Shown piece by piece: positions 7,645-15,743 of a stretch of DNA of 46,703 nt; position 1 is the first letter of the stretch, and each line of letters starts with the position of its first letter. The notes below the pieces were generated by a model that was given only the letters and a program-made list of their open reading frames with translations, made no database searches and had not been told where the DNA came from. The DNA comes from Gemmatimonadaceae bacterium (GTDB lineage: Bacteria > Gemmatimonadota > Gemmatimonadetes > Gemmatimonadales > Gemmatimonadaceae). The position numbers and the translations under genes are program-made. The stretch is from the NCBI GenBank assembly GCA_024710705.1, contig JANJUF010000082.1, positions 1-46,703 of the forward strand, given 5' to 3'.

Positions 7645-8264
7645 TACCTCTGCCGACGCTGGATCTGGTGAAAGGACGCAGGCGCGCAGCCGTCCCCGTC
7701 GGCGTTGCCGAGCCCGCGGACGATGCCGCGCGCGTCACGCTGCAGGCCGCAGCAGTTCTGGATCTCGTGCAGCACCGCGGCACGCGCCCGTTGCACACGC
7801 GATTTCATGCCCGAGAGCGAGATGCCCTCCCGACGCGCGGCCTCCTCCTGCGTCAGTCCATCTTCCGTCGTCAGCTGCAAGGCGCGGCGATAGTGCGGCG
7901 CCAAGCCCTCAATGAAGGGCCGGACGCAGCGCGAGATCTCGGCCCGTTCGTCGGACGACTGCTCGGCATCCTCGGCCAGCCCGTCAGGGTCCATATCCGC
8001 GTCGCGCGCGGACCGGCGCCGCGCGGCGCGCCAAGCATCGGTGAGCGCGGATCGCGCGATGCGGAAGATCCAGGCCTCAATGTCCTTGACGTCGGCGACG
8101 GAGGCCCGGTGCCGGGCGAGTCGCAGGAAGACTTCCTGGGCGACGTCGTCGGCATCCACGCCGGCTGGCGCGCGGCGGCGGATGAAGGCGCGCAGCGGGT
8201 CGGCGAAGGCCAGCCAGCGCGCGTCCAGGGCGATATCGGGATGGGGAACGGTGCGTGTGGTCAT
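7644..8264 (-). CDS. ECF RNA polymerase sigma factor with C-terminal Cys motif (SigZ-like)
   Basis: This is a 206-residue alternative sigma factor. Region 2 (PLRAFIRRRAPAGVDADDVAQEVFLRLARH, then IEAWIFRIARSALTDAWR) and region 4 (LAPHYRRALQLTTEDGLTQEEAARREGISLSGMKSRVQRAR) are both complete. The C-terminal extension carries Cys171-Cys172, the sequence GLQRDARGIV, and Cys193; I recall a similar Cys-containing tail in SigZ-type ECF factors, where it could sense metal or redox state. I chose ATG 8264 because it has a good ribosome site (AGGGGGAG) and the sequence upstream of it is not sigma-like. There is no obvious anti-sigma gene next to it. The following small Cys-pair peptide is the only candidate partner in the operon. 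Confidence 0.88.
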   Translation of the reverse strand: MTTRTVPHPDIALDARWLAFADPLRAFIRRRAPAGVDADDVAQEVFLRLARHRASVADVKDIEAWIFRIARSALTDAWRAARRRSARDADMDPDGLAEDAEQSSDERAEISRCVRPFIEGLAPHYRRALQLTTEDGLTQEEAARREGISLSGMKSRVQRARAAVLHEIQNCCGLQRDARGIVRGLGNADGDGCAPASFHQIQRRQR

Positions 8265-8309
8265 GGGGCTCCCCCTTAAGACGCCACGTCCGCGAAAAGG
8301 ACGCAACCC

Positions 8310-8324
8310 GGGGGCGCGGCCCCC
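8310..8324. promoter_or_regulatory. Hairpin in divergent sigma/SET promoter region
   Basis: GGGGGC-GCG-GCCCCC is a perfect 6-base stem in the 107-base divergent region between the ECF sigma gene and the SET gene. On the plus strand a TAGTTT follows at 8327-8332 and could serve as the -10 box of the SET gene. On the minus strand GGTTGC and CGTCTTA resemble ECF-type -35 and -10 pieces, so autoregulation is possible but unproven. Confidence 0.35.
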
Positions 8325-8371
8325 GTTAGTTTTCCGCGCGTGCCGACTGACGCCTGCCCCCCGTCCGCGTG

Positions 8372-8884
8372 ATGCCTCGCCCCTGGGTCGTGCGCCGCTC
8401 CCCGCGTCACGGAAAGGGCGTGTACGCCGTGGCACCCATCGCCGCCGGCACCCGGATCATTGAGTACACGGGGGAACTGATCTCCGAGGCCGAGGGGGAG
8501 CGCCGCTACCCCACCAGGCCCGACGGCCACGAGGAGCCCGAGCACACCTATCTGCTCACCCTCGACGAGCACCGGGTGATCGACGCCAACGTGGGCGGCA
8601 ACGAGGCCCGGTTCATCAACCACTCCTGTGAACCGAATTGCGAGCCGATCGCGTATGGGGACCATATGTGGATTGTCGCCATCCGAGACATTCGCCCGGG
8701 AGAAGAGCTCGCGTACGACTACGCGATCGAGCTCGATGAGCCGCACACCCCGGCGCGCAAGAGGCGCTTTCCCTGCCGCTGCGAGGCGCGGCGCTGCCGC
8801 GGCTCGATCCTGAAGCCCAAGTACGCCCCGCTGCACCCCCTCGTGCGTCAAGCCATCCGGCGCTACGGCCCGGGGGCCCGGTGA
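8372..8884 (+). CDS. SET-domain protein lysine methyltransferase
   Basis: This 170-residue protein is almost entirely a SET domain, the S-adenosylmethionine-dependent lysine methyltransferase fold first known from eukaryotic histone methyltransferases. It begins RRSPRHGKGVYAVAPIAAGT (typical SET start) and contains IIEYTGELIS, the catalytic/cofactor signature RFINHSCEPNC, and GEELAYDYAI. It ends with a post-SET-like zinc cluster (CRCEARRCRGS), which with the Cys of NHSCEPNC can bind zinc. A GTG at 8369 directly before the ATG is an alternative start. Its stop overlaps the next gene's GTG in a GTGA. The substrate is unknown; chromosomal proteins, ribosomal proteins or host proteins have been proposed for bacterial members. 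Confidence 0.9.
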   Translation: MPRPWVVRRSPRHGKGVYAVAPIAAGTRIIEYTGELISEAEGERRYPTRPDGHEEPEHTYLLTLDEHRVIDANVGGNEARFINHSCEPNCEPIAYGDHMWIVAIRDIRPGEELAYDYAIELDEPHTPARKRRFPCRCEARRCRGSILKPKYAPLHPLVRQAIRRYGPGAR

Positions 8885-9990
8885 GCCCGTTGTGGCAGGA
8901 GTTCCTGCTGAGCGTGGCCATCGGGACCATCGCCGGCGGCGTCACCAACGCCATCGCCGTGTGGATGCTCTTCCACCCGTATGAGCGGAAATGGGGATTC
9001 CACGGGGCGATCCCGAAGAACAAGGCGCGGCTGGCCAAGAGCATCGGGCGTACGGTCGGCGAGAAGCTGCTGACGCCCAAGGACCTCCTCGACGAACTGC
9101 ACCGCGCGGGCTTCCGTGACACCCTCGACACCCGGCTGGGGGCGTTCATCCAGGGCGCACTTGAGGTGGAGCGCGGCCCCTTACGTGAGCTACTGCCTCC
9201 TGCGGTCATCGGCGAAGTGGAGCGCACGCTGGCCGGGCTGGGCCCGGCGGTGGGCGAGCGCGTGGCTCAGTACACACAGACGCCGGCGTTTGAGCAGCGC
9301 GTCCGCGAGGCGTTAGCCCGGCTGCGTGGCGAACTTGGCGCACGGCCGGTGAGCGAGGTGCTCACCGCGTCGCGTCGCCAGGAGTTGGCGGCACAGGCGG
9401 CCCAGCTCGCCACCGAGCTGATCGAGGAGAGCCGTCGCGCCGAGGATCGCTCGGCGGCCGCCCGCCTCGGCGACGCGGTGATGCGGCTTGCCGGCGAGGA
9501 ACGCACCAAGGCGTTCATCGAACGGGGCGTGGCCGAGGCGCTGGGGCGGGCGGGCACCCGCACCTGGGGCGATGTGCTCGATGCGGTCGGGGAGGATGTG
9601 GTGGTGCGCTGGGTGCTCGAGGCGGCTCGCGCGCCGCGCGCCGAGCAGCTGGTGTCCGAGGCGGCGGGCAAAGGCGCCCTCGCCCTGCTGGACCGTCCGA
9701 TTGGGCGCCCGGCGCGCTTCCTCGCCGACGACGCCTCGGCGCGGCTCGCGGCCGTGGCGGGGCCGGCGTTGTGGGGATGGCTCGAGCGAGAACTGCCGCG
9801 CTTCGTGGAGCAGCTCGACATCCCGGCGATGGTCGAGCGCAAGGTGCTGGGCTTCAGCACCGCTCGCATCGAGGAGATCATCCGCGGCGTCACGCAGCGC
9901 GAACTCACGATGATCGTGAACCTCGGCTACGTGCTCGGGGCCGTGATCGGCGTGCTGAGCTTCCTCGGACGCAGGTTGGTGGGCGCCTGA
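8881..9990 (+). CDS. DUF445 family membrane protein
   Basis: This 369-residue protein belongs to the DUF445 family, whose function is not established. An N-terminal membrane segment contains the family signature GTIAGGVTNAIAVWMLFHPY, followed by IPKNKARLAKSIGRTVGEKLLTPKDL. A long helical middle, rich in Glu/Arg/Ala, follows. It closes with a C-terminal membrane helix (IVNLGYVLGAVIGVLSFLG). The topology suggests two membrane anchors around a large soluble or periplasmic coil. It starts at GTG 8881, overlapping the SET gene stop by four bases, so the two are made together. Nothing in the sequence tells how the methyltransferase and this protein would cooperate. Confidence 0.85.
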   Translation: MSPLWQEFLLSVAIGTIAGGVTNAIAVWMLFHPYERKWGFHGAIPKNKARLAKSIGRTVGEKLLTPKDLLDELHRAGFRDTLDTRLGAFIQGALEVERGPLRELLPPAVIGEVERTLAGLGPAVGERVAQYTQTPAFEQRVREALARLRGELGARPVSEVLTASRRQELAAQAAQLATELIEESRRAEDRSAAARLGDAVMRLAGEERTKAFIERGVAEALGRAGTRTWGDVLDAVGEDVVVRWVLEAARAPRAEQLVSEAAGKGALALLDRPIGRPARFLADDASARLAAVAGPALWGWLERELPRFVEQLDIPAMVERKVLGFSTARIEEIIRGVTQRELTMIVNLGYVLGAVIGVLSFLGRRLVGA

Positions 9991-9993
9991 GCC

Positions 9994-11250
9994 CTACTCC
10001 TCGCGCAGCGTCACGCCGCGCAGGTTGAGCACGCCGGAGGTCGCCGCGGCGGGCAGGTCCTCCCACACCACCACCGGACGCCCATCAATCACGTCGGCAG
10101 CGAGCATCAGGCGTCGGCCGCGCAGTGTCCACCGACGCGCGTCCCCGGCACCGCCGGTCTGCGGCCTCGCCCCGAAGCGCCGCTCCACCATCCGCTCCAT
10201 CAGGTCGCGGAACTCGGCCGCGTCCACCGACGAATCCCACACGGTCAGCCACACCAGCCCCTCGCCAGCGCGCGTCTCCACGAGCTGGTAGCGATCGCCA
10301 TCCCACCCGCTCGCGCCGGTCGCGGCGAGCGACACGTCCTTCAGGTGCTCGTACAGGAAGAGCCGTGTCTCGAACTCGCCGAGGTGGTCTTCGTGCACGC
10401 GCGCGGCGCCGCGCGGCGCCGGCAGCGTGACCCGCGTGGGGACATCCGGGATGCTGTCGAGATACTTCTCCGGATGCAGGATCTGCTCGGTGGACATCGG
10501 CGGCGGCGCGAACGGCACCTGTCCCGGACGCAACCGCTTGAACTGCCGCACGAACTCGGCTCCGCTCAGGTACGGAAACAGCAGCGTCTCCTGCAGCAGC
10601 GTCGGCGCGCGCGCGAACAGCGGCATGGACGTGGACTGCGAGCGGATCGTCTCGCGCAGCTGGTCCCAGCCGCCGGGTAGCCGCATGGCGAAGTCGGAGC
10701 CGCCGAGCATGATGGAGAGCTGCTCGTAGGTCGCCTGGCCCTCGATCATCGCCTGCACCGCCACCTGGCGGTCGTTGTCGCCCTTCAGCGCGCGCACGGT
10801 ATCGAGCGAGAAGTGCTGGTGCTGCAGCGCGTGGACCAGTTCGTGGGTGATGGTGACGCTGATGATCTGCGCGTCGCCGTCGCCGACCACGTAGAGGACC
10901 TTCGTCGCCGGATCGTAATAGCCCGCCACCTGCTCCTCGAGGAGGTCCAGCAGGTAGGAGCGGAGATCGATGGAATCAGGCAGCAGGCCGAAGCGCTTGT
11001 ACGCCTGTTCCGTGCCGGCAAGCTCGAGCGGCGTGAGCTGTTCGGTGAACTGCCGTTCCACGAACTCGCGCACCTGGTCGCGATCGCGGAGCTCGAGCTT
11101 CGGCGGGGTGAGGAACTTGAGGCCAGTCGCCTGCTCGATCTGGGGAATGGCGCGCCGGACCTCGGTTTGGTACGGGCCGTCATAGCCGGTGGTATCCTGC
11201 GCGCACCCGGCGAGGAGCAGCGCGACGAGCAGCGGAAGTGGACGCGGCAT
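9994..11250 (-). CDS. Lipoprotein with zincin metallopeptidase motif
   Basis: This 418-residue protein starts with a lipoprotein signal (MPRPLPLLVALLLAGC, acylated Cys16). The middle carries HELVHALQHQHF (HExxH at residues 136-140), followed by a Glu in MIEGQATYE (Glu170). Spacing and context suggest a gluzincin with His136, His140 and Glu170 as zinc ligands. The specific family is not one I can name. It would act in the periplasm, anchored to a membrane. The start ATG at 11250 shares a base with the stop of the prepilin peptidase gene (TGATG), so translation is probably coupled. Substrate unknown. Confidence 0.72.
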   Translation of the reverse strand: MPRPLPLLVALLLAGCAQDTTGYDGPYQTEVRRAIPQIEQATGLKFLTPPKLELRDRDQVREFVERQFTEQLTPLELAGTEQAYKRFGLLPDSIDLRSYLLDLLEEQVAGYYDPATKVLYVVGDGDAQIISVTITHELVHALQHQHFSLDTVRALKGDNDRQVAVQAMIEGQATYEQLSIMLGGSDFAMRLPGGWDQLRETIRSQSTSMPLFARAPTLLQETLLFPYLSGAEFVRQFKRLRPGQVPFAPPPMSTEQILHPEKYLDSIPDVPTRVTLPAPRGAARVHEDHLGEFETRLFLYEHLKDVSLAATGASGWDGDRYQLVETRAGEGLVWLTVWDSSVDAAEFRDLMERMVERRFGARPQTGGAGDARRWTLRGRRLMLAADVIDGRPVVVWEDLPAAATSGVLNLRGVTLREE

Positions 11251-12080
11251 CAGACCGTGATCAGCGAGAGGTAGGATTCGAGCAGCCGGTCGCCCCAGAG
11301 GAGCGCCACGATGCCAGCCGGTGCCAGGAACACACCGAAGGGCACGAGCGGCGGTTCGTAGGATACCCCGCTTCGGCGTGCGCGAAGCCACCCGATGGGC
11401 GCGACGATAAGCAGGAAGACGCCGGCACCGAGCGCCGCGGCGATGAAGACGGCGAGGAAGCTGCGTCCGGGCCCGACCATCGCCCCGATCATCGCCATGA
11501 GCGTGACGTCCCCCTGCCCCATGGCCTCCTTGCCCAATGCGACCTCACCGAGCCAGCCGACAATGGCGATGAGCCCGGCGCCGGTGCAGGCGCCGATGAC
11601 CGCGTCCCAGGGCCCGGCGAACGGCCCCGGCTCGCCAACGACGATTGCCACCACTGGCATCAGCATCGCGACGAGGAAGCCCGTGACCGTGAAGCCGTCG
11701 GGAATCACGTAGTGTTGGAGGTCGGTCATCAGCACGCCGAGGAGGATGGTGGCGGCGATGCCGAGGCGGAGCGCGGTGAGCGAGGGGCCGTAGTGCCACA
11801 CGGCCAGCACCCAGATCACGCCGACGGCAATCTCGATGAGCGGGTACTGGGCGCTGATGGGCAGCTGGCAACCGCGGCACTTGCCGCGCAGGATGAGCCA
11901 GGACAGCACCGGGATGTTGTCATACCAGGCGATCGGGCGCTCGCAACGGGGACAACGCGAGCGCGGCCGCACCACCGACAGCTCGGCCGGCCAGCGCGAG
12001 ATGCAGACGTTGAGGAACGACCCGAGACTGGCGCCGAAGAGGAAGATGACCGCCCAGGCGGCGAGCAGGAGGGGATCCAT
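11250..12080 (-). CDS. pilD: Prepilin peptidase / N-methyltransferase (type IV leader peptidase)
   Basis: This inner-membrane aspartic peptidase cleaves leader peptides of type IV prepilins and type II secretion pseudopilins and methylates the new N-terminus. The 276-residue protein has the N-terminal GASLGSFLNVCISRWP motif, the zinc-binding pair CPRC and CRGC that flank IAWYDNIPVLSW, and the two catalytic Asp regions (TDLQHYVIPD and GQGDVTL). About eight hydrophobic segments are visible. The start at ATG 12080 lies 5 bases after the methyltransferase stop. No pilin genes are present in the window, so its substrates are encoded elsewhere. Confidence 0.93.
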   Translation of the reverse strand: MDPLLLAAWAVIFLFGASLGSFLNVCISRWPAELSVVRPRSRCPRCERPIAWYDNIPVLSWLILRGKCRGCQLPISAQYPLIEIAVGVIWVLAVWHYGPSLTALRLGIAATILLGVLMTDLQHYVIPDGFTVTGFLVAMLMPVVAIVVGEPGPFAGPWDAVIGACTGAGLIAIVGWLGEVALGKEAMGQGDVTLMAMIGAMVGPGRSFLAVFIAAALGAGVFLLIVAPIGWLRARRSGVSYEPPLVPFGVFLAPAGIVALLWGDRLLESYLSLITV

Positions 12081-12085
12081 CGGGC

Positions 12086-12850
12086 TCAGGTGGGGGGACG
12101 CAGTGCGTGCAGGAGAATGCCCGCCGCGACGGCGACGTTCAAGGACTCCGCGCCGGGCGTCATGGGGATGCCCACCAGCACTGCGCAGGCCTCGCGCACG
12201 CTCGGCTTGAGTCCGGCGCCCTCGTTGCCCATCACGAGCGCGAGCCGCGGCGGCGGCGGGTGCGCGCCCACCGCGCCGCCGGAGGCATCGGCACCCCAGA
12301 GCGGAACGCCGTGGGCCCGAAGGAACGAAACACACTCCTCCTCGGTAGAGGAGATGGTGGGGTGCGTGAACTGCATCCCCACGGCGCTGCGCACGACCTT
12401 GGCATTCCACGGATCGGCGGTGCCAGGCAGGACCACGGTGGCGAGACATCCGAGCGCCGCGGCGGTACGCAGGAGCGTGCCGACGTTGCCCGGATCCTGG
12501 ATGCCATCAAGCACGAGCAATCGGGCGTCCGGCGACAGTGCGAGGGCGGCGAGGGTCCGCGCGGGCTGTTCGGCGATGGCAAGGATGCCCTGCGGGTGTT
12601 CGGTCTCGGAGGCCGAGAGGAACTCCCGCTCGCTCACGCGCAGCACGTCCACGTCGCGGCCGTGCAGCTGCGCGGCGAGCGCGGCACCGCGCGGGGTCCT
12701 GTCGAGCAGGTCGCAGGTCAGCACAGCTTTGATGCGCAGGGACGAGGCAAGCAGTTCCTCGACCGTGCGCACGCCTTCCGCCACGAACAGCCCTTGGCGC
12801 TCCCGCGCCTTGCGGCGTCGCAAATCCCTCGCTAGGGTCAACACTCGCAT
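12086..12850 (-). CDS. TrmH/SpoU family RNA 2'-O-methyltransferase
   Basis: This SPOUT-class methyltransferase transfers a methyl group from S-adenosylmethionine to a ribose 2'-OH in rRNA or tRNA. The 254-residue protein has the small N-terminal substrate-binding domain (DLRRRKARERQGLFVAEG) and the knot motifs LLVLDGIQDPGNVGTLLRTA, LVMGNEGAGL and IPMTPGAESLNVAVAAGILL. The start ATG at 12850 overlaps the divergent ATG of the M48 protease in CATG. GTG 12844 is a possible alternative start and would remove the overlap. It heads an operon with pilD and the zincin lipoprotein. The exact RNA target cannot be told from sequence. Confidence 0.9.
   Translation of the reverse strand: MRVLTLARDLRRRKARERQGLFVAEGVRTVEELLASSLRIKAVLTCDLLDRTPRGAALAAQLHGRDVDVLRVSEREFLSASETEHPQGILAIAEQPARTLAALALSPDARLLVLDGIQDPGNVGTLLRTAAALGCLATVVLPGTADPWNAKVVRSAVGMQFTHPTISSTEEECVSFLRAHGVPLWGADASGGAVGAHPPPPRLALVMGNEGAGLKPSVREACAVLVGIPMTPGAESLNVAVAAGILLHALRPPT
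12810..12838 (+). promoter_or_regulatory. Promoter of the M48 protease gene
   Basis: TTGCGG (12810-12815) and TAGGGT (12833-12838) are separated by exactly 17 bases, and the ATG follows 10 bases later. This predicts a transcript with only about 3 untranslated bases. The promoter lies inside the first codons of the divergent methyltransferase gene. Confidence 0.6.
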
Positions 12851-13649
12851 GCGCTCTCTCGCCGCCCTCGCCCTTGTGGCCTTCACCGCCGGCTGCGCCA
12901 TCTCGACCCAGCAAGAAGTCGAGATGGGTGCCGGATATGCCGCCGAACTCAACCGGCAGCTCCCCCTCGTGCAGGACGCCGAGCTCAACCGGTACATGAA
13001 CGTACTCGGCGACTCCATTGCCCGCATCGCCGACACGCGGAATCTCGACTGGCAGTTCTACATAGTGGACAGCCCTGACGTGAACGCCTTCGCGGTGCCG
13101 GGCGGGTTCATCTACATGAACCGCGGGCTGATCGAACGGGCCACCAACCTGTCGCAGGTGGCCGGCGTGCTCGGGCACGAGATCGGGCACGTCACGCAGC
13201 GTCATTCGGTGCAGCAGATGCAGAAGGCGCAGGGTGCCAACGTCGGCATCCTCGGGCTCTGCATCTTCCTGCCGAACCTCTGCGCCAGCCAGACCGGCCA
13301 AGCCGCCATCGGCCTCGGCGCCAACGCCGCCATGGCGAGCTTCTCGCGCTCCGACGAGGACGAGGCCGACAAGGTCGCGATCGCCTACCTCATCAGGGCG
13401 GGCATCGACCCCGCGGGCGTACCGGAGATGTTCCAGATCCTCCTGGACGAGCGGCAGCGGAAGCCCGATGGCCTGGAGACCTGGTTCCGCTCGCATCCGC
13501 TGGAGGAATCGCGGATCGAGAATGGTCGCGCGCGCATCGCCGCGTATCCGCCAGAGCAGTTGGTCGGGTTGATGAAGGATTCACCGGCCTTCCAGGCCTT
13601 CCAGCGGCGGCTGAAGTCGCTGCCGCCGTCGCCGCCGCAGTCGCGCTAG
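12849..13649 (+). CDS. M48 family metalloprotease lipoprotein
   Basis: This 266-residue periplasmic zinc protease of the M48 family (BepA/LoiP-like) probably has a role in outer-membrane protein quality control. A lipoprotein signal (MRSLAALALVAFTAGC, Cys16) is followed by FAVPGGFIYMNRGLIE. The zinc motif is HEIGH (His110, Glu111, His114) and the third ligand Glu172 lies in SDEDEADKVA, both standard for M48. LCIFLPNLC forms a Cys-containing hydrophobic insert. No TPR repeats follow, unlike BepA. It is transcribed divergently from the methyltransferase operon. Its stop overlaps the convergent purine nucleoside phosphorylase gene by four bases. Confidence 0.92.
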   Translation: MRSLAALALVAFTAGCAISTQQEVEMGAGYAAELNRQLPLVQDAELNRYMNVLGDSIARIADTRNLDWQFYIVDSPDVNAFAVPGGFIYMNRGLIERATNLSQVAGVLGHEIGHVTQRHSVQQMQKAQGANVGILGLCIFLPNLCASQTGQAAIGLGANAAMASFSRSDEDEADKVAIAYLIRAGIDPAGVPEMFQILLDERQRKPDGLETWFRSHPLEESRIENGRARIAAYPPEQLVGLMKDSPAFQAFQRRLKSLPPSPPQSR

Positions 13650-14470
13650 AGTCTCGCCACCCAGCGTTCGACCAAGCCGCAGAAGGCGTCCCCCGCCTTC
13701 CGCCCCTCTTCCATCACCTCGGCGTGATTCAGCGGCGCCTCGCTGATGCCGGCGGCGGGGTTGGTGATGCAGGAGACGCCCGCGACTTCCATCCCCATCG
13801 CCCGCGCCACGATTGTCTCGGGGACGGTGCTCATCCCCACGGCGTCGGCTCCGAGCGTGGCGAGCATGCGCACCTCGGCGGGGGTCTCGTAGGTCGGGCC
13901 AAGCAGGCCGGCGTACACGCCGCGCGCCATCGACAGTCCACCCTCGCGCGCCGCCGCCTTGAGCAGCGCCTGCAAGCGCGGTGCGTACGGCGCGCTCATG
14001 TCGGGAAAGCGAACATCCCCCGGCTCAAGCAACCCTTCCAGCGGATTCCGGAACTGCAGGTTGAGATGGTCCGTGATCATCATCAACGTGCCGGGCGGGA
14101 AAGCGCGGTTGATGCCCCCCGCGGCGTTGGAGACGAACAGCACCTTCGCGCCGAGCGCGTGGACCACGCGCACCGGGAAGGCGGCGACCTGGGCGCTGTG
14201 ACCCTCATACATATGAAAGCGCCCGGCCAGGAGCAGAACCTCCCGTCCGCCCAGCATGCCGCGGATGAGTTCGCCGCGATGCCCCTCCACGTTCGGCGCG
14301 TGGAAGCCCGGGATCTCCGCGTACGTCACCCGCGTGGCGCCACTGACCCGATCGGCGAGGCTACCGAGCCCGGAACCGAGCACGATTGCCGCGACCGGCG
14401 ACTGCACACCGAGCCGGGCGCGCACCGCATCGGCCGCCAGGCGCGCTGCCACGGCGCCGTGCGGGCTCAC
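13646..14470 (-). CDS. punA: Purine nucleoside phosphorylase (inosine/guanosine type)
   Basis: This enzyme splits inosine and guanosine with phosphate into hypoxanthine or guanine plus ribose-1-phosphate. The 274-residue product has the trimeric PNP family motifs: IVLGSGLGSLAD (phosphate loop), GHRGELIRG, GRFHMYEGH, VSNAAGGIN, PTYETPAEVRML, GMSTVPETIVARAMGM, and the base-binding region TNPAAGISEAPLNHAEV. The start is GTG 14470, which overlaps the adenosine deaminase stop in a GTGA. It is the last gene of the nucleotidase operon and acts on the inosine made by adenosine deaminase. Confidence 0.94.
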   Translation of the reverse strand: MSPHGAVAARLAADAVRARLGVQSPVAAIVLGSGLGSLADRVSGATRVTYAEIPGFHAPNVEGHRGELIRGMLGGREVLLLAGRFHMYEGHSAQVAAFPVRVVHALGAKVLFVSNAAGGINRAFPPGTLMMITDHLNLQFRNPLEGLLEPGDVRFPDMSAPYAPRLQALLKAAAREGGLSMARGVYAGLLGPTYETPAEVRMLATLGADAVGMSTVPETIVARAMGMEVAGVSCITNPAAGISEAPLNHAEVMEEGRKAGDAFCGLVERWVARL

Positions 14471-15510
14471 GCGACGCTCCGGCGCAGGGTATCGAACTCG
14501 GCGTCCACGCGGTTCAGTAGCGCGGCGCGCTCCGTGTCGGGCAGGAAGGCGTTGGCGAATCCGAGGCGGGCCAGGCGGCAGAGTTCGTCGAAGGTGAACC
14601 CGAGGTGCTTGGCCGCGAGCCCGTACTCGGTGACGAGGTCGGTGCCGCTCATCAGGCGATTGTCGGTGTTGATGGAGACCTGCAGCCCAGCGTCGAAGAA
14701 CGCGCGCAAGGGATGCGTATCGTATGAGGCCGCCGCACGCGTCTGCACATTGCTGGTCAGGCAGCACTCGATGGCAACGCCCTTCTCGCGCGCCTCGGAC
14801 ATCAACGCCGGATCGTCGATGAGCCGCGTGCCATGCCCGATGCGGTGCGCGTGGCACTCATGCATGGCGTCCGCCACCGAAGCCGCCCCATCCCCCTCGC
14901 CGGCGTGGCAGGTACAGGGAAGCCCGTGCGCGATGGCGTGGTCGAAGGCCGCCTTGTGCGCCGACGCCGGGTTGCCGGCTTCCCCGCCGGCGAGGTCGAA
15001 GCCCACGACGCCGCGGCCATGGTACTCCACGGCCAGCCGCGCGAGGTCGAGGGAAACGGACGGCGCCATGTTGCGGATCCCACAGACGATCACGCGCGAC
15101 ACGATGCCATACTCGCGCTCGGCGCGGTCGAGGCCGCGCAGCGGCGCCTCCACCGCCTGCGCGAGTGAGAGCCCGCGCTCCACATTCAGGACGGGCGCGT
15201 AGCGGGTCTCGAGGTACCGAATGCCTTCGGCGGCGCAATCCTCGGCCAGTTCGTAGGCGATGCGCTCCATCGCCTCCTCCGTCTGCATCACGCTCAGGGT
15301 GTGACCGAAGCGCGCGAGGTACTCCTCGAGATTTCGTGCATCATCCACCCGCATGTACTCGCGCAAGGCCTCGGCATCGTCCTCGGGCATCACCACGCGT
15401 TGATCGCGGGCCAACTCAAGCATGGTCTGCGGCCGCACCGAGCCGTCGAGGTGGCAATGCAGCTCGGCCTTGGGAATCCGCCGTAGCAATTCGCTGGACA
15501 GCATCGTCAC
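14467..15510 (-). CDS. add: Adenosine deaminase
   Basis: Adenosine deaminase converts adenosine to inosine and ammonia with a zinc-bound water. The 347-residue protein has the metal motif ELHCHLDGS (His18 and His20), ETRYAP, CHAGEG, the HRIGHG motif with catalytic His, and INTDNRLMSGT containing the zinc-binding Asp, all in family order. The start is GTG 15510, overlapping the stop of the small beta-grasp gene by four bases; ATG 15504 is an alternative. Its neighbours supply its substrate (nucleotidase) and use its product (purine nucleoside phosphorylase). Confidence 0.95.
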   Translation of the reverse strand: MTMLSSELLRRIPKAELHCHLDGSVRPQTMLELARDQRVVMPEDDAEALREYMRVDDARNLEEYLARFGHTLSVMQTEEAMERIAYELAEDCAAEGIRYLETRYAPVLNVERGLSLAQAVEAPLRGLDRAEREYGIVSRVIVCGIRNMAPSVSLDLARLAVEYHGRGVVGFDLAGGEAGNPASAHKAAFDHAIAHGLPCTCHAGEGDGAASVADAMHECHAHRIGHGTRLIDDPALMSEAREKGVAIECCLTSNVQTRAAASYDTHPLRAFFDAGLQVSINTDNRLMSGTDLVTEYGLAAKHLGFTFDELCRLARLGFANAFLPDTERAALLNRVDAEFDTLRRSVA

Positions 15511-15743
15511 TCGGCGGCATCCTCGCGGGCGGCGCGGGCGCTGACGATACGCATGACGAAACCGCCCGTGACCGGCGTGTCGGCGGCCACCGGCAGCCCC
15601 CGCGAGTCCACCACGGCGCGCGCACCGTTGCGCACGGCAGCCGCGGCTTCGGCGTCTACCGCGCCCACCGCCTCAAGCACCGTGCTGCCCGGCGGCACCG
15701 AGACGCCTGCTCCATTCACGAAGACGCGCAGGAGTTCACTCAT
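15507..15743 (-). CDS. Small beta-grasp-like protein of unknown function
   Basis: This 78-residue protein is joined to both neighbours by four-base overlaps (ATGA with the nucleotidase stop, GTGA with adenosine deaminase). Its pattern LRVFVNGAGVSVPPGSTVLEAV resembles the first hairpin and helix of ThiS/MoaD-like or 2Fe-2S beta-grasp folds. VVDSRGLPVAADTPVTGGFVMRIVSA could form the closing strands. It lacks the C-terminal Gly-Gly of sulfur carriers and has no Cys ligands for an iron-sulfur cluster. I do not recognise a named family. Its tight coupling suggests a structural or regulatory partner of purine salvage, which is inference. Confidence 0.7.
   Translation of the reverse strand: MSELLRVFVNGAGVSVPPGSTVLEAVGAVDAEAAAAVRNGARAVVDSRGLPVAADTPVTGGFVMRIVSARAAREDAAE

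Noticed and set aside
11238-12848. Long N-terminal extension in frame with the M48 protease
   Set aside because: It is antisense to prepilin peptidase and the methyltransferase; the lipoprotein signal at 12849 marks the true start.
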